Positions 58,340 through 64,000 of a stretch of 64,000 nt of DNA are shown in pieces (the stretch's first letter is position 1; every line of letters starts with the position of its first letter). The position numbers were made by a program, and so were the translations under genes. This DNA comes from Lithobates sylvaticus. Its lineage: Eukaryota > Chordata > Amphibia > Anura > Ranidae. A model generated the notes under the pieces. The model was not told the DNA's origin, did no database searches, and saw only the letters and a list, made by a program, of their open reading frames with translations. The stretch lies in assembly GCA_028564925.1 (NCBI GenBank), contig CM053028.1, positions 367,517,012 through 367,581,011 on the forward strand. Direction: 5' to 3'.

Positions 58340-58790
58340 CACACTTTTGAAAAAATAGTTTATTGCACTGCTCCGGGGGTCTTCTTCCGTCTTGGGGGTC
58401 TTCTCGCCGGACTCCCCCGCCATTTACCAAGCTCTTTTACCGAGCGGGGGAAGTCCGGCTACCTTCTTCGTCGTCGCCGCCGTCTGGGGGTCTCGATCCG
58501 CCTTCGGGGGTCTTCTTCCGTCTTGGGGGTCTTCTCGCCGGACTCCTCCGCTCTCTTCTGCTCTTTTACCTAGCTCTTTCACGAGGGGAGGAGTCCGGCT
58601 ACCTTCTTCGTCGTCGCCGCCGTCGTCTGGGGGTCTCGATCCGCCTTCGGGGGTCTTCCGGGGGTCTCTTCTGTTCTTGCGGCGGTCGTCGTCTTCCGCG
58701 CCGCCGGCGCCTTCTTCTTCTTGTCCTTCTTCTTGTCCTTCTTCTTGTTCTTCTTCTTCCGATGTTGACCCGACGCTCTCTCTGCCCGGA
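58340..58790 (-). other. Predicted small transcription unit, left arm
   Basis: It would run from the TATA box at 58816-58824 to AATAAA at 58359-58364, about 445 bases, with GTGTGGGTGTTTTT (GT-rich) just beyond. The encoded strand can be read as a very lysine-rich stretch (KSERRAAQAFRAERASG then KKK/KDKKK runs), but the only in-frame ATG (58851) lies upstream of the TATA box, so a transcript starting there may be non-coding. Function unknown. Confidence 0.4.
58371..58640. repeat. Tandem duplication of about 130 bp in the left arm only
   Basis: GGTCTTCTTCCGTCTTGGGG, GTCCGGCTACCTTCTTCGTC and GGTCTCGATCCGCCTTCGG occur twice in the left arm but once in the right arm (59150-59285). It accounts for most of the length difference between arms. 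Confidence 0.8.
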
Positions 58791-58815
58791 ATGCCTGTGC
58801 CGCTCTGCGCTCGGA

Positions 58816-58875
58816 CTTATATAGGGACATGGGCGACAGGGTCACATGCACATGTCACATGGTGACCCCGCCCCC
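58816..58875 (-). promoter_or_regulatory. Left-facing promoter-like unit: GC box and TATA box
   Basis: On the minus strand a GC box GGGGGCGGGG (58866-58875) is followed 41 bases later by CTATATAAG (58816-58824). It is the mirror image of 58922-58981. Expected start would be near 58790. Confidence 0.6.
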
Positions 58876-58921
58876 TTGTGTTGTCACAGTCCCGGAGGAT
58901 GCTGGGACTGTGACATCGCAA

Positions 58922-58981
58922 GGGGGCGGGGTCACCATGTGACATGAACATGTGACCCTGTCGCCCATGTCCCTATATAAG
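58922..58981 (+). promoter_or_regulatory. Right-facing promoter-like unit: GC box and TATA box
   Basis: GGGGGCGGGG (58922-58931) is followed by CTATATAAG (58973-58981). The spacing equals that of the mirror unit. Expected transcription start near 59005-59010. The order GC box, TATA box, start and poly(A) site is that of a compact Pol II gene. Confidence 0.6.
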
Positions 58982-59004
58982 TCCGAGCGCAGAGCGGCAC
59001 AGGC

Positions 59005-59320
59005 ATTCCGGGCAGAGAGAGCGTCGGGTCAACATCGGAAGAAGAAGAAGAACAAGAAGGACAAGAAGAAGGACAAGAAGAAGAAGGCGCCGGCGGCGCG
59101 GAAGACGACGACCGCCGCAAGAACAGAAGAGACCCCCGGAAGACCCCCGAAGGCGGATCGAGACCCCAGACGACGGCGGCGACGACGAAGAAGGTAGCCG
59201 GACTCCTCCCCTCGTGAAAGAGCTAGGTAAAAGAGCAGAAGAGAGCGGAGGAGTCGGCGAGAAGACCCCCAAGACGGAAGAAGACCCCCGGAGCAGTGCA
59301 ATAAAATATTTTTTCAAAAG
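59005..59320 (+). other. Predicted small transcription unit, right arm
   Basis: Mirror copy of the left unit, about 310 bases, from the TATA box at 58973-58981 to AATAAA at 59300-59305. A CAAAAG possible cleavage site and a GTGTGTGTTTTTG tract at 59320-59333 follow, as at ordinary vertebrate poly(A) sites. The lysine/arginine-rich frame (58952-59197, with KKKKNKKDKKKDKKKK) again starts before the TATA box. I do not recognise a protein family. Confidence 0.4.
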
Positions 59321-59333
59321 TGTGTGTGTTTTT
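59300..59333 (+). terminator. Poly(A) signal with GT-rich downstream element
   Basis: AATAAA at 59300-59305 and a GT-rich run at 59320-59333. The mirror signal is TTTATT at 58359-58364. Confidence 0.55.
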
Positions 59334-60553
59334 GTACTTTACATTTTACACCTTAGGTGAATGGGTAGGGGTACATCGTACCCCATACTCATTCACATAG
59401 GGTGGGGGGCCGGTATCTGGGGCCCCCTTATTAAAGGGGGCTCCCAGATTCCGATAAGCCCCCGCCCGCAGACCCCGACAACCAACGGCCAGGGTTGTCG
59501 GGAAGAGGCCCTTGTCCTCATCAACATGGGGACAAGGTGCTTTGGGGTGGGGGCCGCACGGCCCCCCTTTCCCCAGGGCACCCCCCATGTTGAGGGCACG
59601 CGGCCTGGTACGGCTCAGGAGGGGGGGGCGCTCGTTCGTCCCCACCCCTTTCCTGGCCTGCCAGGCTGCGTGCTCGGATGAGGGTCTGACATGGATTTGG
59701 GGGGAACCCCCACGCCGTTTTTTCGGCGTGGGGATTCCCTTTAAATCCATGCCAGCTTGCGGAGCTAGCGCGGCGGCATTTACTGCCTACGCTAGCTACG
59801 TAACCTGAAGTTACGTTCGAAATGAACGGACTGCTCCGTGTGTGGGCAAGTCCGTTCATTTTCAAAAGTCCCGCGGACTTTTGGCCGGCGGATTATCCGC
59901 TGGAGAAGTCCGTGCGTGTGTGGGCAAGTCCACACCCTCGGAAAGTCCAGTGGACCTAGCCGGAAAGTCCCGCGGGATTGTCCGCTGGACTAGGTCCGCC
60001 GGCAAAAGTCCCTACGTGTGTACGAGGCATAACTCCTGCAGATGGCTGTATTAGAGAACACCAGCAAATATGGGTAGATACAGGTGTATACTGTGCTGTG
60101 CTGGAGGCACAGAACACACACTAACTCCTGCAGATGGCTGTAGTAGAGAACACCAGCAAATATGGGTAGATACAGGTGTATACTGTGCTGTGCTGGAGGC
60201 ACACAACACACACTAACTCCTGCAGATGCCTGAGTAAATAACACACTGTCCCTGCCTATCTAGCTCTCTCCCTGCACGCCGGAACACACTACACAAGGCC
60301 GCCGCGCTGGCGGCCTTATATATTGTGGGGCGTGTACTAAACCCCCTGAGCTATAATTGGCCACAGGCATCCTGCCTGTGGCCAATTATGGCTCTCCTCG
60401 CTACCGGCGCTGTGATTGGCCAAGCATGCGGGGTCACAGTACATGCTTGGCCAATCATGAGCCAGCAATGCACTGCTACTGGCGCAGTGCATTGTGGGCC
60501 GTTCGTATCACATGGGTTCGAACATGGGTTCGAATCGAACACCAGGCTCATCC

Positions 60554-61886
60554 CTACTGTACTGTAGTGTGTACGCTGCTGGTGTTCTGTCAAAACAGCC
60601 AACTCATCGAAATCTCCAATTATTCCTGCTGCACAGTAACCGGAAGTGACACGGTTGGAGATTTTGGCGAGTTGGAGTTTTCGACAGAACACTGGCTTAA
60701 CAAATCAAAACAATTTCAAAGGTATATTAAGCAGACCAAATGAGAATAAATAGGAGAGTCTATTGTTAGGGTTAACATGCACTTTAACCTCGGCAGAAGA
60801 AAAATCAGGTCTCCTCCCCTGCTTGCCAAGTTTGTGCTGTTTGGCAGACCTATGTAAATCTCAGAACTGGGTGGGCAGAAACTTAAATTCTTTGGCTGAT
60901 AAAACAACTGGTAAAACAGACAGCCATAAACTGGTATTTTTTTATTTGCCTAGAATTAAGATTTAGATACTTTTTTCAAACATTTTATAAAGATCCAAGG
61001 AAAATGATGAATAAAATGTTATCACGTGATTTTGATAGCAAATATTTAATTAGGTATAATCTTATTATGTTTCTTTAAAGTAGATATTTCAAAAGACAAT
61101 ATCAAATAATTCCCTTTGGCTCAGTCATGACGGTGGTCTGTCTTAAGGCTCATGGTAACACCTGCCTGACACCTGAGTAGTGTTTACACCGGCCAGCACC
61201 TGGAGGCAACTTGAAATGGGCCTCCAAATAAGACATGCTATGTTATCCTGCCCTGGAAATCTTTGGTCACACACTCACAATACATAAGCCGGGAGAATTT
61301 AGAGCACTGTAATTCCAGATGAAATTAAATTATAGGTTTTAGTGGACAACAGCTTTAAAATCAAATGAAATTGACTTACAACTTTACAAGTGAATTTATT
61401 TTATATTTCCAAAGACAGCCAACGCTTATTTGGTTTTTTTTTTACATGAGTTTCAAAGTTATCTTGCTGACATATTTGATACTATAAAGAAGGGCAAGGA
61501 AACAATCATAATTTTAAAGCTAAAAATTAGCAATTAAAAAAAAAAAAAAAAAAAAGCCTTAATAAGCTAACTTACCTGTAATAAAGAATGTCCCACATCA
61601 TACATGCAGCTGTAGAAATTTCCACTGCAGGTTTTCTCTGTCCTCTTCCTGCTACTTTTGGTTAATAACTTCAGGTCTTCTGTGAAGCTGCTGTAAATAA
61701 GTTCACAACGACGAATCGCCCCCTCCTTTCTCCTTCTCCATTAAGAAAAATTCTTCCATTACTTTCACTGCCTACAGCACAATATATGAATGGAGGGAAG
61801 AATCCTGAGGCTCATTGGACCCTTCCCCATTCATACATTTTTACTGTTACTATATATGAATGCTAGAGAAACATGGGGGGGGGGGG
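60554..61886. other. Non-coding interval with one small inverted repeat
   Basis: Near 60590-60690, GTTCTGTCAAAACAGCCAACTC and GAGTTGGAGTTTTCGACAGAAC pair, a possible foldback of about 110 bp with inner TCGAAATCTCCAA/TTGGAGATTTTGG. A poly-A run lies at about 61536-61554. Otherwise nothing is recognised. Confidence 0.4.
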
Positions 61887-61887
61887 G

Positions 61888-62155
61888 GACTAAAGGCAAA
61901 TAAGCTGTTCATGTTTTCATTCTGTAAGGGAATTTTCCCTTAGTGAATAAGGGAAGCTCTACTTACGTTGACCACCCAATCATGTCCAAACAACACTGTT
62001 TTTTTTTTTTTATTATTATTTGACTTGCACACGATTGGGTATTTCTTGCAACTTGAATTCTCGCTACATTCCCTAAGCTAAAGGAAAATTCTCTTGCAAA
62101 GTGAAAATTTCCATTGCACAGTGAACAGCCTGGTTGCCTTTAGTAAATCAACCTT
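61888..62155. mobile_element. Foldback MITE, TAGTAAAGGCAAATAG family
   Basis: Left GACTAAAGGCAAATAAGCTG and right TGCCTTTAGTAAATCAACC are inverted, with AATCATGTCCAAACA and TTGCACACGATTGGG-type loops as in the copies at 17601 and 48056. A poly-G run at 61875-61888 abuts the left end. Confidence 0.65.
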
Positions 62156-62395
62156 GATGGTGTGTTTAAGTGAGGGCAAAAGTGATTCTGCCCATACATG
62201 AGAAGCAATGGAATTTAGCACTGGCAGCAAGCACACTTTAGCTCCCATGTCTCATTTTAATTCCAGTGTAATAAAGCTATTGAACCTATTCATGCTGCAA
62301 ATCATATGATAGCCCAGTTTCAAAGTATGTGTAAACCCAATCACTAAAATCTCAAATAGGCTTTAACATGTTGATGTCAAGGTAATTTTAAATAT

Positions 62396-62864
62396 TTAAA
62401 GCGTTTGTTACCCCCAACACTTCATATTCCTGATATGTGCCTGCTGTACCATGTACTTGTATGAGAAAGTATCTTGTTCTTTGTATTGATTCCTTTATGT
62501 AAAATCCCTGGTGTTCCTGCTAGTTCCCTTGCTGTCTTATTAAAAACTGACCACACTAAGCAGGAGAGCACACCGTGGTCAGTTTTCTAGCTATACTGGG
62601 AACTCAGTGTACTCTCCTCCAATATTCAGACTTGTCCTGACATGCCCCCGCTGCACAGCCATTCGCTGGGAAGATTAGTGTTCTGCTGCTTCTCCTCCCC
62701 CCAGCTCTTATGCAGCTGAGAACAGACGGAATGTGATCACTTATTAAAAAGGGAAGAAAAATATTTATAATTTTTGTTATATCTATACAAAATATGTTTG
62801 CCTTCCTTTTCTATTTTAAACTGAATAGGTTGTTTTATAAGGTGATCGTTTCCAATCACTTTAA
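62396..62864. mobile_element. TTAA-bounded MITE, AGCGTTTGTTACCCCC ends
   Basis: TTAA then AGCGTTTGTTACCCCCAAC at the left; GGTGATCGTTTCCAATCACT then TTAA at the right, weak inverted termini. Interior pair: CAGGAGAGCACACCGTGGTC region with TGACCACACTAAGCAGGA. The right TTAA is shared with the next element. Confidence 0.6.
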
Positions 62865-63288
62865 TGCCCTGTACACACAGTCGGACTTTCCGATGGAAAA
62901 TGTGCGATCAGATCGTGTTGCCTGGAAAATCCGATTGTTTGTGGGCTCCATCTGACTTTTTCCATCTGAATTTCCGACACACAAAGTTTGAGAGCTGGAT
63001 CTAAAATTTTCCCACAACAAAATACGATTGTTAAATTCTAATCGTGTGTAGACAATTCCGACGGACAAAGTGCCACGCATGCTCAGAATAAATTACGAGA
63101 CGAAAGCTATTGGCTACTGGCCTCTTTATAGTCCCGCCGTACGTGTTGTACGTCACCTCGTTCTGAACGATCTGATTTTTCGACAACTTTGTGCGACCGT
63201 GTGTATGCAAGACAAGTTTGGGCCAAAATCCGTCGGAAAAAATCTGACGGATTTTGTCGTCGGAAAGTCCAACCGTGTGTACAGGGCA
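62865..63288. mobile_element. PIF/Harbinger-like MITE
   Basis: TGCCCTGTACACACAGTCGG at the left is mirrored by CCAACCGTGTGTACAGGGCA at the right. Inner GTCGGAAA and TTTCCGAC boxes lie on both strands. It abuts the TTAA element on the left and another MITE on the right. The flanking TAA is ambiguous because of the TTAA. Confidence 0.8.
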
Positions 63289-63291
63289 TTA

Positions 63292-63535
63292 GGCTGGGTT
63301 CACACCTAATACTGATGCGGCTCCCAGCAGGGGTTCTGTGCGTGCCCGTTCATCATTTCTGGCCTGATTTTAGCACAAATTTTTGAACCTGAAACGGACC
63401 AAAAGACGCACAAGGCTCCTGTGCAAATTCTCACTGGAGTCGTAGCGGAGATATGTGAACCGGCTCCAAATCTCCTGCTATTGCGAATTGGATGCGGGGA
63501 ACTCGCATCCTATTTGCAATGGTGTGATCCCAGCC
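63292..63535. mobile_element. MITE with GGCTGGGTTCACACC ends
   Basis: GGCTGGGTTCACACC at the left and GGTGTGATCCCAGCC at the right are inverted; the flanks are TTA/TAG on the left and TAA on the right. It resembles the style of the GGCCCCTTTCACACTTG element at 5619. No coding content. Confidence 0.65.
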
Positions 63536-63538
63536 TAA

Positions 63539-64000
63539 AGCTGCAGCTTTCATTAAAATAATACCTACCACAAAGGTTCTTGTTCAGGCATTTTGTACTA
63601 TAAGGTGACAACACTCTGTCCTGTATGCAATTTGTGCTCCTGTGTTGTCACCCTGACACACAGGCTTCTGATTGAAGCTACAAGTGGCCATTTCAACACA
63701 TATTATACAGGCATTTTGCATTATTGTCACAATCAGGAACCCCCCCCCGAGAAATGCCATTCATTCATGTTGAAGTGCATGTATAGTGGAAGTGTCTGCA
63801 AGGCGGCTGCGGGAGATGAACAGTACTGAAATGCAACAAAGGATGAAAAAATAGTCAAAACAAGCTAGTTTTTTTTTTTGTCTTAATAATACACGGTGTA
63901 TTAAAAAAAGTACATCATGGCAAAAATTGTAATTTGAATGTCAGTATGACGTACATAATGGAAAAGTTCAAGCGAAAAATGAACAAGCTTAGTAACATGT
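63539..64000. other. Non-coding, no feature recognised
   Basis: No termini or coding frames recognised before the window end. Confidence 0.35.

Larger units (their letters stand above)
57591..60029. mobile_element. Giant foldback Harbinger-like element with near-identical arms of about 1 kb
   Basis: The termini TGCCGCGTACACACG and CGTGTGTACGAGGCA are inverted, flanked by TAA on both sides. From about 57845 to 58890 and from 58905 to 59815 the two arms are reverse complements with only a few differences per hundred bases. The outer 250 bp of each side are only loosely similar. Centre: GC boxes and TATA boxes facing outward. Each arm has a poly(A) signal. The left arm carries an extra tandem duplication of about 130 bp. 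No transposase or complete protein is evident. The outer ends match the MITEs at 4506 and 62865 in style. Confidence 0.85.
57433..60245. repeat. 92-bp tandem repeat array, interrupted by the 2.4-kb element
   Basis: Units begin TAACTCCTGCAGATGGCTGT at 57496, 60030, 60122 and 60214, exactly 92 bp apart when the insertion is removed, with a partial unit before 57496 and after 60214. Inner phrases GGGTAGATACAGGTGT and GTGCTGTGCTGGAGGCAC recur in each. The array belongs to the GGGATGAGC copy. Confidence 0.85.
56846..60550 (-). mobile_element. GGGATGAGC family copy in inverted orientation, split by a 2.4-kb element
   Basis: On the minus strand it starts GGGATGAGCCTGGTGTTCG at 60550, passes a GGCCAATCATGATT-type block and a TATA-like ATATATAAGG near 60312-60321, then a 92-bp tandem array. 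It continues after the insertion to GGTTCGGTTCACACC-type sequence at 56850, matching the right end of the copy at 2516. The core position is taken by the inserted element at 57591-60029. Confidence 0.65.

Noticed and set aside
60527-60537. GGTTCGAATCG, resembling a tRNA B box
   Set aside because: It is part of the GGGATGAGC terminus, where other copies have GTTCGAGTCGAAC. No A box or cloverleaf fits around it.

Overview
This window looks like a piece of intergenic or intronic DNA from a large, repeat-rich amphibian genome, most likely an anuran of the true-frog (ranid) type. The reasons are the dense set of short inverted-repeat transposons with TTAA, TAA, TA or 8-bp target duplications, a Tc1-type transposon, an L2/CR1-type LINE tail, a class I endogenous retrovirus fossil and long TA and AAT microsatellites. 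The ranid assignment rests on recognising these repeat styles and is an inference. I see no convincing host protein-coding exon, tRNA or rRNA. Most long reading frames are by-products of repeats.

Layout. 0-5 kb: the end of one TTAA-bounded element, two complete TTAA elements (634-930, 1160-2164), a short copy of a family I call GGGATGAGC (2516-3377), a small foldback (3811-3941) and a PIF/Harbinger-like MITE (4506-4931). 5-6.6 kb: a TAA-bounded MITE holding a second, inverted-arm insertion. 6.8-10.6 kb: a retroviral fossil on the minus strand (gag remnants, protease, reverse transcriptase, RNase H, integrase). 10.7-15.4 kb: more TTAA elements and a hAT MITE with a nested insertion. 16.7-17.5 kb: a LINE 3' end. 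18.7-22.8 kb: quiet AT-rich sequence. 22.9-25.1 and 29.1-32.0 kb: two large GGGATGAGC copies, each hit by other MITEs. 33.8-34.4 kb: a palindrome joined to a 280-bp TA tract. 37.2 and 39.3-40.4 kb: TA-bounded elements, the second carrying a 33-bp minisatellite. 40.8-48.3 kb: scattered MITEs. 49.4-50.8 kb: a 1.47-kb Tc1 transposon with its DDE triad present. 51.9-56.7 kb: MITEs, including a hAT nested in a TTAA element. 56.8-60.5 kb: a GGGATGAGC copy interrupted by a 2.44-kb near-palindromic element. 62.4-63.5 kb: three MITEs end to end.

The most interesting structure is the 57591-60029 element. Its arms of about 1 kb mirror each other almost base for base. At its centre sit two outward-facing GC boxes and two outward-facing TATA boxes, and each arm carries a poly(A) signal followed by a GT-rich tract. 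It therefore looks like two diverging copies of one small Pol II transcription unit inside a Harbinger-style transposon shell. A tandem 92-bp repeat around it supplies the empty site and shows a TAA target duplication. Related, more decayed core modules (CRE-like TGACGTCA, TATA, AATAAA) lie inside the GGGATGAGC copies at 29-31 kb, so the same core appears in two different terminal shells.
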